Positions 1 to 8,324 of a stretch of DNA of 64,000 nt are shown in pieces. The DNA comes from Polynucleobacter sp. AP-Reno-20A-A9 (GTDB taxonomy: Bacteria; Pseudomonadota; Gammaproteobacteria; Burkholderiales; Burkholderiaceae). Location of the stretch: assembly GCF_018882085.1 (NCBI RefSeq), contig NZ_JACVPB010000003.1, positions 1 to 64,000 of the forward strand, read 5' to 3'. Under the pieces are notes generated by a model. It was not told the DNA's origin, searched no databases, and saw only the letters and a list, made by a program, of their open reading frames with translations. The position numbers were made by a program, and so were the translations under genes. Position 1 is the stretch's first letter. Every line of letters begins with the position of its first letter.

Positions 1-193
1 GGACTTTAAACTCTGGGGAGTAGCGTTGGAAGCTGGGGTTAAGGCCACTATGACCATGGGCTTGATAAGCCAAGGTCCATTTACGGACATCTGAATGGCT
101 AATCTTAAATAAGTGACCTACCCGCCTGAGACCGCCTGACTTTAAAAACTCTTTAACTACCTTTAGCTTGAACTGCTTGCTGTACTTGCTCAT
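1..193 (-). CDS. IS3-family (IS150-like) transposase OrfA, partial
   Basis: The minus-strand frame starts with ATG at 193 and runs off the left edge of the window. It encodes 64 residues beginning MSKYSKQFKLKVVKEFLKSG. The lysine-rich start, the helix-turn-helix region with the HLFKISHSDVRKWTLAYQ-type segment, and the repeat of a YSPEFKV motif are typical of the OrfA DNA-binding protein of IS150-group IS3 elements. OrfA binds the IS ends and is normally joined to the OrfB DDE catalytic domain by programmed frameshifting; OrfB would lie outside the window. The family call rests on recognisable sequence style. Whether the element is intact cannot be seen. Confidence 0.75.
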   Translation of the reverse strand, partial: MSKYSKQFKLKVVKEFLKSGGLRRVGHLFKISHSDVRKWTLAYQAHGHSGLNPSFQRYSPEFKV

Positions 194-202
194 AAAACAA
201 AA

Positions 203-246
203 CCCCCTTGGTTGGACATAATGTCCAACTTTTGGGGGTCAGTTCA
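203..246 (-). mobile_element. Terminal end of IS150-like element with hairpin
   Basis: Read on the minus strand, the element end begins TGAACTGACCCCCAAAAGTT, ending at 246, which matches the usual terminal inverted repeat style of IS150-group elements. Inside it lies a 9-bp perfect palindrome (211-219 and 221-229, centred on 220), flanked by CCCCC (203-207) and GGGGG (234-238), so the whole 203-238 segment can fold into one long hairpin. It sits between the IS end and the OrfA start, where it could bind transposase or limit read-through expression. The target duplication cannot be checked because the other end is not in the window. Confidence 0.65.
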
Positions 247-282
247 AATGAGTGGCTTTTAACTTTAGCAATGCTGACCTAA

Positions 283-1236
283 CTAGTCTTTTTGGAGAAA
301 TACATTCACAGTCTCAGAAAGCTTCTTATAGCTTTGAAATAAGAATGCATGACCGCCCTCATAAAAAGCCAACCAAGCAAAAGGGATTTGATTGGCAATC
401 ACAACTGAGTTTTTTGGATTGTCGATAATGTCCTCACGACCGTCAGCCACTAGAACGGGAACTTTAATTTTCTTTAAATCCTGGTAGTTCTGATTATCAG
501 CATTCCACAGAGTAATGCGAGCACGAACTTGGCGCTCTTTGGCTTCTTTAGAAATTACAAAATCATCAGGGATAGCTCCTGCATCTTTTGCCGCCATAAA
601 TCTCCCGTATACAAGTTTGGCAGCTGCTTTGCCTTCAGGGGTAATTGGGAACAATAACTCGAAATTCTCCATAGGAGAAAGGCTTGGATTATTCAACTCC
701 TCTCCAACCTTTTTATCAATAGCGATCTGATATTTTCCACCGGGATTTGGGGCACACAGAATGACTTTGTTAACCAGCTCTGGATGTCTGATAACAAGCT
801 GCTGGCCAATTCGTGCACCCATTGACCACGAGAATACGTTTACCTTTTTGAAACCCAGCGCCTTAACCAAGCCTGCGGCATCGTCTGCCATTTGCGGAAT
901 GGTTGTATTGTTTTCTTTGGTATCGGTTGAGAGTCCAGCGCCGCGGTTATCAAAAATGATCAGCTGGTTATTCTTTGACAACTCACCGAGCAGGGCTGGA
1001 TCCCAAGCACTCATGGTGGCGGCATAGCCCATAATAAGGATCATGGGGTCACCTTTGCCTTTTAGGTAGTAGGCTAATTTCACATCTCCTACTTGGGCAT
1101 ACTTAACCTCAGGTTTTTCTTGAGCTTGAACTGGAATGCTTAGACCCAGAGAAACGAAAATGATAGCCATCGTTAAATAAATGCCTCGCATTAAAGCGGT
1201 AGTCAAAACGCTTAGGGAGCTATTAAGAGCCGTCAT
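283..1236 (-). CDS. Exported alpha/beta hydrolase
   Basis: This is a 317-residue alpha/beta-hydrolase-fold protein. An N-terminal hydrophobic segment (about residues 17-39, ending VQAQ) looks like a signal peptide, so it probably acts in the periplasm. The actual start may be Met16 or Met23, which would give a more standard signal length. The oxyanion-side motif LIMGYAAT is near residue 68. The nucleophile elbow SWSMG places the serine at 138, a likely acid is Asp265 or Asp269 in ADGRED, and the histidine is His296 in GGHAF. The family covers esterases, haloperoxidase-like enzymes and lactonases; the substrate is unknown. It lies downstream of two other exported hydrolases on the same strand. 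Confidence 0.8.
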   Translation of the reverse strand: MTALNSSLSVLTTALMRGIYLTMAIIFVSLGLSIPVQAQEKPEVKYAQVGDVKLAYYLKGKGDPMILIMGYAATMSAWDPALLGELSKNNQLIIFDNRGAGLSTDTKENNTTIPQMADDAAGLVKALGFKKVNVFSWSMGARIGQQLVIRHPELVNKVILCAPNPGGKYQIAIDKKVGEELNNPSLSPMENFELLFPITPEGKAAAKLVYGRFMAAKDAGAIPDDFVISKEAKERQVRARITLWNADNQNYQDLKKIKVPVLVADGREDIIDNPKNSVVIANQIPFAWLAFYEGGHAFLFQSYKKLSETVNVFLQKD

Positions 1237-1309
1237 AAGGCCTAGTTTGGATTAGTTTTAGAAAGGGTCATATTAGCATTTCAATACCGAGCAAGAATTG
1301 CTTTGATCT

Positions 1310-2410
1310 CTAAGCGGACATCCAAAAACGCTTCATCTCAGGGAGATCTTGCATTCCTCGCTCATATCCATACTTAATGGCTGGCTCCATAATTGCCGGA
1401 TCTACAACACTCATGGTTTTTCTGCCGGGGAGCATCCCAACCACAACCAACTTGGTCTTTGTGCCGACCGCCTCCAAGTCTTTTACTTCTAGCAAAATGG
1501 TATTAGGCAGATGGTTCAAACGCAGCCCTTCTTTTTCCTGGTCAATAGTATCTGCAAGGGCAACTACTAGAGCTCGCTTAGATCCCGCAACAATGTCGCA
1601 ATGGGTTTCGGTAGAGCCAATACTGCCATCCATACAGACACGATCCTTAACCCAGGTTGGGCCAGTGACGCCTGGCGCAGAAGCACTAGCCGCACAGGCA
1701 TCAATGACCGATACACCCGAATCTGGAGCAATCACTAAACGCTCAGCCGTATAACAATCAATCGTGGTGATGTACATCTTCTGGGGGATAGTTTTCATAC
1801 CCCCCAGGAAAACTTTGATGTTATTTTGAAACTTTTCAGATGGAATGGATTTTGCAGCCATTGCAGCATGGCCAATCGCCTGAATAGTATCGGGATTACC
1901 ATCCTTGGCATTAAGCCCCATCTTCATTACACGCTCCTGGCTGGGCAAGAATTTTTTCGTTGGAACTAGCTTAGCCATGACCTTTGGATAGTCGGCCAAT
2001 AAATTAAATTCTGCTGAAAATAGGTCCAGGCGGCTACCTAATAAAGCACTTCCCAAAACTGCGCCAGCAGATGTGCCAACCACAATGTCTGCCAAGCGAA
2101 GATCAATACCATTGGTTAGCATTGCATGAAAGTAGCCAACTAAAAATGAGCTCATGTATTCAGAGCCTCCACCTAATACGATCGCCCTATCTTTGCCCTT
2201 ACCCGGAGGATTTTTATATGGAATGGGATGGGCTAGACCATCATCCCAGCTTGAGGTTGTTTTCTGAATGTCTTTTGCATCCAAAGCTCTGACTTCTGCA
2301 ATAGTCTTTTTAGATAGGCCTGGCGATTGGGCAAAAGCCTGAGTGCTAACAGCAACTGCCGCACCAATTGCAGATGATTTAAGGAAATTACGGCGAGTGG
2401 GTTGGGCCAT
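1310..2410 (-). CDS. Patatin-like phospholipase, Tat-exported
   Basis: This 366-residue patatin-family acyl hydrolase uses a Ser-Asp dyad. The nucleophile lies in GTSAG (Ser114) and the aspartate in MDGSIGS (Asp261). The glycine-rich oxyanion loop VLGGGSEY is at about residues 78-85. The N terminus carries a twin-arginine signal (TRRNFLKSSA, residues 5-14) followed by a short hydrophobic stretch ending AFAQ, so folded export through Tat is predicted. Most patatin-like proteins are cytosolic or autotransported, so Tat export is less usual. It lies between the lipase and the alpha/beta hydrolase, all on the minus strand. The lipid substrate is not known. Confidence 0.85.
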   Translation of the reverse strand: MAQPTRRNFLKSSAIGAAVAVSTQAFAQSPGLSKKTIAEVRALDAKDIQKTTSSWDDGLAHPIPYKNPPGKGKDRAIVLGGGSEYMSSFLVGYFHAMLTNGIDLRLADIVVGTSAGAVLGSALLGSRLDLFSAEFNLLADYPKVMAKLVPTKKFLPSQERVMKMGLNAKDGNPDTIQAIGHAAMAAKSIPSEKFQNNIKVFLGGMKTIPQKMYITTIDCYTAERLVIAPDSGVSVIDACAASASAPGVTGPTWVKDRVCMDGSIGSTETHCDIVAGSKRALVVALADTIDQEKEGLRLNHLPNTILLEVKDLEAVGTKTKLVVVGMLPGRKTMSVVDPAIMEPAIKYGYERGMQDLPEMKRFWMSA

Positions 2411-2427
2411 ACATATACTCCTAAAGA

Positions 2428-2449
2428 ATAACCACCCGAAGGTGGTTAT
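2428..2449 (-). terminator. Hairpin with TTCG loop after the lipase gene
   Basis: A perfect 9-bp stem (ATAACCACC at 2428-2436 with GGTGGTTAT at 2441-2449) encloses CGAA on the plus strand, which is UUCG in a minus-strand transcript. It follows the stop codon of the lipase gene and lies 17 bases before the patatin start. The trailing sequence is T-rich but interrupted, so termination may be partial. Confidence 0.55.
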
Positions 2450-2476
2450 GGATGTCTAAGCTTTTTGAAATTGACA

Positions 2477-3787
2477 TTACTGCTTCTGACTTGGTTGCGG
2501 GCAACCATTTGCCAGCGGCTTACCTGCAATGCGATCCTTTACCCAAGCTAGATACATAGGCGCTGATACGCCAGGAGTTGTAAAGTGCGTTTGCTCACCT
2601 GGTAACTGATTTCTTCCCACATTCGCTCCCATTGCGCACATCTGCTTTTGATAAAGCTCGTGCATGAGTGGTGGGACTGCAGTATCTTTGGTACCCCAAT
2701 AAATAACTACTGGCGCTACTGGTTTTACTGGTTTTACGCTGCCATTAATAAATGCTTTGATCCACGCTAAGGAGTTACTAGGCTGGGGCTTAATCAAAGA
2801 CTTGTATTGATCGCCGTAAGCATAGCTAAATGAATCAGCCATCACGTGAACACATTTATTGCCGGCTAACTGGTTAACAACCTTTACACCCTCATCAGTC
2901 AAAACATCTGTTAGCTTCAGGTTCGGATTAGCTGCTTGAGCTCCCCACAGACCCATGACGTAATGAGCAAATAGAAATACATTTGGGACATTCGCCTGAG
3001 TAAATTCATTCATGAGCTTATTAGCGCCTACCTCATCCGCTGGTAACTTTGGCAATACCGCTGCTACATCATCTGGTGCTAACGCAACAAATCCAAGATA
3101 TTGGAGATTATCTGCCGCAGTGCCCTGTTGAGCTTGGTACTCTGGCAGACTTGCAGCTGCAATCGTCGCCCCGCCACCTTGAGACCAGCCATAAATAATG
3201 GCCCTTTTGCCAGCGCCGACTTCTTTCATGGAGCTAGCTGCTCTTGCAGAATTAATGGCATCTCTACCATTAGTTTGAGCCACTGCGTATTGATGCTTAC
3301 CGCCACCGCCTTGACCTTGATAGTCGGTAGCAACGATGACATAGCCTTCTTTAATGAACTCCTCCACATTCGGAATGCCGTAGTCAGTCCAAGAATTACC
3401 ATCCATTAAAAAATACTCATTTAAAGGAGTGACTGGGTTAATAATTTGAGAGGGGCCACAGTTTTGGGCTGATCCTGTTGTGCCATGAACCCAGGCCATG
3501 ATCGGCCTACCCTCTTTAGGAGCCTGTCCAATAGGCGCTACGATTAAACCAGTCGAAATGGTCTTACGCTCAGCAACATCTGAAGAAATATAAGCAATCT
3601 TCCATGCTTGCGCACCTTTAACGGATGTTTCTATCTTTTCTTTTTTAATAATCTGCCCCAACTTACCCTCTGGAGCCATTTTCATGACAGAAGCATAAAA
3701 AGGTGGCATTGGAGGCTCGGCAAATGTAACTGGAGACATTGCACCAAGATAGGCGCCAAAGATCAGAATAGATAGTAATTTTTTCAT
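2477..3787 (-). CDS. Secretory lipase family (LIP-type) protein
   Basis: This serine hydrolase resembles the secretory lipase family related to Candida lipases. The ATG at 3787 (MKKLLSILIF) gives a clean signal peptide ending VTFA. An upstream TTG at 3814 would lengthen it by nine residues and is less likely. From the ATG it is 436 residues. Motifs include MAWVHGTTG, VIATDYQGQG, and the nucleophile elbow YGWSQGGG, with the serine at about residue 202. A candidate acid is in WGTKDTAVPP and the histidine is in EQTHFTTPG. It probably cleaves extracellular or periplasmic esters. It is separated from the efflux operon by about 140 bases and followed by a hairpin. Confidence 0.8.
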   Translation of the reverse strand: MKKLLSILIFGAYLGAMSPVTFAEPPMPPFYASVMKMAPEGKLGQIIKKEKIETSVKGAQAWKIAYISSDVAERKTISTGLIVAPIGQAPKEGRPIMAWVHGTTGSAQNCGPSQIINPVTPLNEYFLMDGNSWTDYGIPNVEEFIKEGYVIVATDYQGQGGGGKHQYAVAQTNGRDAINSARAASSMKEVGAGKRAIIYGWSQGGGATIAAASLPEYQAQQGTAADNLQYLGFVALAPDDVAAVLPKLPADEVGANKLMNEFTQANVPNVFLFAHYVMGLWGAQAANPNLKLTDVLTDEGVKVVNQLAGNKCVHVMADSFSYAYGDQYKSLIKPQPSNSLAWIKAFINGSVKPVKPVAPVVIYWGTKDTAVPPLMHELYQKQMCAMGANVGRNQLPGEQTHFTTPGVSAPMYLAWVKDRIAGKPLANGCPQPSQKQ

Positions 3788-3930
3788 CGGAGTTTGAAAG
3801 TAATCAAGGCGCAAGCCCTGTTGGTTAAAAATAGAACAATTCTAGTAAATATACCAAACTACATTTACCTATATCCCATGGAATTGCTGGGGAAATCCCG
3901 AACTTACCAGCGAGATATCCCTTCTAATGA

Positions 3931-6900
3931 TTACTTTGGCGCAGCCTTGTCAGCCTTCTTATTTTTACGATTCTCAAAGAAGGTTTCGATTTCAACATAG
4001 AAGACTGGCACCAATGCTACTGCAAGGCATGTGGAGGCAATCATGCCGCTGAATACCGTAATACCCAGAGAGATACGTGCTGCTGCACCTGCACCAGTAG
4101 AGGTTAGCAATGGCATCACCCCCAATATGAAAGCGATAGATGTCATAACGATTGGTCTAAAGCGCTCTCTAGAAGCCTCTAGTGCGGCATCAACAAAACT
4201 CATGCCTTTGTGTCTGCACTCAATGGCGACCTCAACAATCAAAATAGAGTTCTTACAAGAAAGAGCGATCATCAACACCAGACCAATCTGAACATAAATG
4301 TTGTTCGGTAGGCCCGTAAGCAATAAGGCCAATACCGTTCCTGATAAAGAAAGTGGCACTGCAGTCAGAACTGCCAATGGAGCAACCCAAGTTTCATATT
4401 GCGCTGCGAGCACTAAGTAGACCAATAAGATCGATAGAGCAAAGATCAAAATTACCGTGTTTCCGACCAAATCTTCTTGATAAGACATGCCGGCCCACTG
4501 ATAAGCAATGCCATCCGGCAAAGTCTTAGCAGCTACCTGCGCGAGAACCTTCATTGCTTGTCCAGAGCTATAGCCATCATTAGCCGCACCTAAGACGGCA
4601 GCGGAAGGATAGAGCTGAAACTGTGATGCGAATGCTGGTCCAGTGGTATCTTTGACATCAATGAAGGATCCAAGCGGAACCATGTTGCCGCTCTTGTTTT
4701 TGACATAGAGTCGATTCACCTGCTCTACAGCATCCCGATATTTGCCATCAGCCTGCACATACACTTGGTAGGTTTGGCCATATTTGAAGAATTGATTGAC
4801 GTAAGAAGATCCAAGATAGGATTGCAATACGTCGTAGGCATCACCAATATCCACACCAAAAGTTTCGGCCCTACCCACATTAAAGCTGAGCTGAAGTTGT
4901 GGAACATTATTTTGGAATGGCGTAAAGATCATCATGATCTCTGGATGTTTTTGTGCCTCAGCAATAAAGGCCTTAGCGGCAGCGTCTAACTTGGCAAAAT
5001 TATTACTACCATCAGTCAGCATCAACCTCATCTCAAAACCACCCGATAGACCCAAGCCCGGAATAGCTGGCGGCAAGAGCACAAAGGACTTGAGCTCTTG
5101 AACCTGCTTAAGCCCTGCGTTCATATTGTTATAGATGTCACGAAGGCCCTCACCCTTGCCTCGCTCTTCCCATTTCTTCATGATGACATAGAGGCCACCG
5201 CTATTGGATTGGGAGCTACTGTTGTTCAGCAAGTTAATGCCGCCGATCACCACAACCGTATCAACGCCAGGAACCTTCTTAATCACCTCAACTGCTTTTT
5301 TCATGCCCCCTTCGGTCCGCTGTAAAGAGGCTGCATCAGGCAAAGTAGTTGAAACAACTAAATAGCCCTGATCTTCGTTTGGAATAAAGCCGGACGGTAC
5401 AAACATCAAGCCGATGAGAGAAGCAACAATAATCGCAATACCCACCATCGATGCTTTAGCTCGATTCTTCATCAAGCCTTCAATCTTGTGGCCATACCAA
5501 GTTGCCAGACGATTGAAATACAGATCAAATTTTTGATAGAGCTTATTTTTAACCTTGTTAGGGTCAATCGGCTTTAAATACTGAGCTGACTGGGTTGGCT
5601 TCAGAGTAATCGCATTGATACCACTAATCAAGGCAGTTGCTGCAATCACCAAAGCAAACTGTCGGTACATTTGCCCGGTAATACCCGCAATAAATGAAGC
5701 AGGAATAAACACCGCCATTAAGACCAGGGTGATGCCAATAATCGGACCCATCAAGGCGGTCATGGCATCAATTGCACCCTGCTTAGGATCCTCACCCTCT
5801 TCCACCTTCTTAGAAACCGCCTCGACCACCACAATCGCATCATCAACCACAATGCCGATACATAAAACGATTGCAAATAAAGTGAGCAAGTTAATAGAGA
5901 AGCCAAGAGCGGCCATACAGGCAAACGCACCAATAATCGTGACAGGCACCGTTGTCGCAGGCACCAGTGTGGCACGCCAGTTCTGCAAGAAAATCATGAT
6001 TACGAGAAGAACTAAGATGCCCGCCTCGTAAAGCGTTTTATAAACCTCATGAATAGAGGCCTTCACAAACATCGTGGTATCAAATGGAATAGCCCAAGTC
6101 ACTTCTTTTGGAAGTGTGTTGGCAATACTCTTCATCTCATCCTGAACTGCTTGTGCAGTAGCAATCGCATTAGCACCTGGCATTTGGTAAATAGCTATTC
6201 CACCTGCAGGCTTGTCATCAATCTTGAAGAATTGACTGTAGTTCTGACTGCCCATTTCAATTCTGGCGATATCACGCAAGTAAGTGATTTCAGCCTTACC
6301 GCCAGACTTGACGACGATTCTGCCAAACTGCTCAGGAGTGGTCATAGCACTGGTGACATTAAGCGTTAGCTGAAAGTCTTGCCCCATTGGCGTTGGTGGT
6401 GCACCAATTTGACCTGCCGTGAGCAATACGTTTTGCTTATTAATGACGGCAATTACATCACTTGGCGCCAGATTGCGCATCTTGAGCTGGGCAGGATCAA
6501 GCCAAACTCGCATACTGTAATTACCCACACCAAACACATTGGCTGCAGCCACACCGGGCAATCGTGCCAAGCGCTGTTGCAGTTTGAGGTTTGCTAAGTT
6601 ACTTAAAAATAAGCCGTCATGCTCTGGATTAGAAGAAGTTAGGGTGACGAACTGCAAAATAGCAGTCGATTGAGTCTTTGTTGTCACGCCCTGCTTTTGA
6701 ACTGCCTGCGGCAAAGAAGGAAGCGCAATGGCTACTCGGTTTTGTACATTAACCTGGGCTAAATTAGGGTCTGTGCCAACTTTAAAGGTAACAGTGAGTG
6801 TGTAGTTTCCATCATTGGTGGATGCGGACTCCATGTAGAGCATGCCATCAACACCATTGACCTGAGTCTCGATATTGCTAGCAACCAATTGCTGCACTAG

Positions 6901-7068
6901 CGTGGCACTTGCACCGGGATATCTAGCGGTCACCTGGATTGTAGGCGGAACGATATTGGGATATTGAGCAATCGGCAGGCTATTAATCGATACTGCCCCG
7001 ATCAATAGCATGATCAGAGCAATCACATTGGCCAGTACCGGCCGTTCGATAAAAAATTTAGAGAGCAT
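3931..7068 (-). CDS. RND multidrug efflux permease (HAE1/AcrB family)
   Basis: This is a 1045-residue inner-membrane proton-driven exporter of the AcrB/MexB class, the normal length for the family. It starts MLSKFFIERPVLANVIALIM, which forms the first transmembrane helix. The paired aspartates of the proton relay are visible in GIVVDDAIVVVE (about residue 407) and the matching lysine in ALSCKNSILIVE (about residue 940). It is the last gene of a three-gene operon, two bases after the adaptor gene. No local repressor gene lies beside the operon. Drug or solvent export is the family role; the substrate is unknown. Confidence 0.95.
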   Translation of the reverse strand: MLSKFFIERPVLANVIALIMLLIGAVSINSLPIAQYPNIVPPTIQVTARYPGASATLVQQLVASNIETQVNGVDGMLYMESASTNDGNYTLTVTFKVGTDPNLAQVNVQNRVAIALPSLPQAVQKQGVTTKTQSTAILQFVTLTSSNPEHDGLFLSNLANLKLQQRLARLPGVAAANVFGVGNYSMRVWLDPAQLKMRNLAPSDVIAVINKQNVLLTAGQIGAPPTPMGQDFQLTLNVTSAMTTPEQFGRIVVKSGGKAEITYLRDIARIEMGSQNYSQFFKIDDKPAGGIAIYQMPGANAIATAQAVQDEMKSIANTLPKEVTWAIPFDTTMFVKASIHEVYKTLYEAGILVLLVIMIFLQNWRATLVPATTVPVTIIGAFACMAALGFSINLLTLFAIVLCIGIVVDDAIVVVEAVSKKVEEGEDPKQGAIDAMTALMGPIIGITLVLMAVFIPASFIAGITGQMYRQFALVIAATALISGINAITLKPTQSAQYLKPIDPNKVKNKLYQKFDLYFNRLATWYGHKIEGLMKNRAKASMVGIAIIVASLIGLMFVPSGFIPNEDQGYLVVSTTLPDAASLQRTEGGMKKAVEVIKKVPGVDTVVVIGGINLLNNSSSQSNSGGLYVIMKKWEERGKGEGLRDIYNNMNAGLKQVQELKSFVLLPPAIPGLGLSGGFEMRLMLTDGSNNFAKLDAAAKAFIAEAQKHPEIMMIFTPFQNNVPQLQLSFNVGRAETFGVDIGDAYDVLQSYLGSSYVNQFFKYGQTYQVYVQADGKYRDAVEQVNRLYVKNKSGNMVPLGSFIDVKDTTGPAFASQFQLYPSAAVLGAANDGYSSGQAMKVLAQVAAKTLPDGIAYQWAGMSYQEDLVGNTVILIFALSILLVYLVLAAQYETWVAPLAVLTAVPLSLSGTVLALLLTGLPNNIYVQIGLVLMIALSCKNSILIVEVAIECRHKGMSFVDAALEASRERFRPIVMTSIAFILGVMPLLTSTGAGAAARISLGITVFSGMIASTCLAVALVPVFYVEIETFFENRKNKKADKAAPK

Positions 7069-7070
7069 GA

Positions 7071-8324
7071 TTATCGAGCCGGCATTGCCTCAAGCGTAAC
7101 CTCGGTTGGTTTGGCAATTTGATTAATACTCAGGTTAATAAACCCATTTATAACTACTTTGCTATCGGGATTTAAACCTTTGCTAATCTCTACATATTTC
7201 TCAAATCGCTGACCCAAGTTAATGTCTTGACGTTGTGCACGCAGGGCATTATCCAAAACAAAAACATAATCACCCACTTGATCTGTCATGACGGCAGTCT
7301 TGGGTAGCAGTAGAGCCTGTCTTGGCGCGCCATATTGAGCCATAACGCGAGCATATAAGCCAGGGATTAACTGGTACTTCTCATTCTTAAAGATTGCCCG
7401 CAATTGCAAGGCACCAGTCTCTGTGGATATTAAATTAGCAGCATAATCCAAGACACCCTCAAAAGGATAACCAATCTCACCTTGAAGACCAACGTAGATG
7501 GGTAAGGTATTTACTTCAGACTTGCGCTCCGCATTTTGGTCTTGACTCTTTTGAAACTTTAAGTAATCCCTCTCATTAATAGAGAAGTAAACATAGATGG
7601 GTGAGATTTGCTGAATAGTGGAGAGCTGAACACCTTTTGTAGTGCTATCTAAATAGGCACCAACATCTAATAAGTGTCTTCCCATGAGGCCATCAAAAGG
7701 TGCCCTGATTTCGGTATAGCCCAAATTAATCTTTGCGAGGGTTAAATTAGCTTCCGATTGCTGGAATTGGGATAAGGCTTTATCAACCGCAGCCTGAGAG
7801 GTTGCATTCTCTTTAAGTAGAGATTTCTGGCGACCATACTCTAGCTTCGCTTCGGTATAAATTGCCTGTTTTAATTTCACCTCTTGTATGTATTGGTCTT
7901 GCTCAATGACAAATAGAAGATCGCCCTTCTTCACCATAGCACCGTCAGCAAAACCAATCTTAGTCAGGTAACCCTTAAGCCGTGCATCAAGGTTTACTGT
8001 GAGGTATGGATCCACCAAACCATCGAACGTTGCGAAACTACGAATTTCTTGAGAAAGTGGTTGCGCAGTTGTGACTGGAATTGGGTTTTGCTTAATTTCT
8101 TTGCCACAGGACTTCAAACAAATCAGCACAATCAAAGCAATGAGAACAAAGAAAGATACGCCAATCGTCCGAGGTGAAAGCTTCTTTTTCAGAATAGGAA
8201 TTTCAACTGTACTTAACTTTACTAGGAGTGCATTCCATTTGGCTAAGAGTGAATTCCCTAGCGTCACAATACGACCCCAAATAGGCATCAGTAGAAGTTT
8301 GGCTTTAATTAATAGATCTTTCAT
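7071..8324 (-). CDS. RND efflux periplasmic adaptor (MFP)
   Basis: This 417-residue membrane fusion protein links the permease to the outer-membrane channel. The barrel-sandwich segment (PYLTVNLDARLKGYL) and the coiled-coil hairpin (about residues 130-190, with KQAIYTEAKLEYGRQKSLL) are recognisable. The membrane anchor at about residues 53-70 is preceded by an unusual amphipathic, lysine-rich cytoplasmic stretch of about 50 residues. Most AcrA-type adaptors start directly with a signal or lipobox, so this tail is odd. Its start overlaps the channel gene stop by four bases (ATGA), indicating translational coupling. Confidence 0.93.
   Translation of the reverse strand: MKDLLIKAKLLLMPIWGRIVTLGNSLLAKWNALLVKLSTVEIPILKKKLSPRTIGVSFFVLIALIVLICLKSCGKEIKQNPIPVTTAQPLSQEIRSFATFDGLVDPYLTVNLDARLKGYLTKIGFADGAMVKKGDLLFVIEQDQYIQEVKLKQAIYTEAKLEYGRQKSLLKENATSQAAVDKALSQFQQSEANLTLAKINLGYTEIRAPFDGLMGRHLLDVGAYLDSTTKGVQLSTIQQISPIYVYFSINERDYLKFQKSQDQNAERKSEVNTLPIYVGLQGEIGYPFEGVLDYAANLISTETGALQLRAIFKNEKYQLIPGLYARVMAQYGAPRQALLLPKTAVMTDQVGDYVFVLDNALRAQRQDINLGQRFEKYVEISKGLNPDSKVVINGFINLSINQIAKPTEVTLEAMPAR

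Noticed and set aside
283..2410. Hydrolase genes as fragments broken by the IS element
   Set aside because: Each reading frame is full length with start, motifs and stop; the IS end lies beyond the hydrolase stop codon.
5615..6031. 138-residue plus-strand frame opposite the RND permease
   Set aside because: It is antisense to a well-supported gene, has low-complexity hydrophobic content from membrane codons and no ribosome site.
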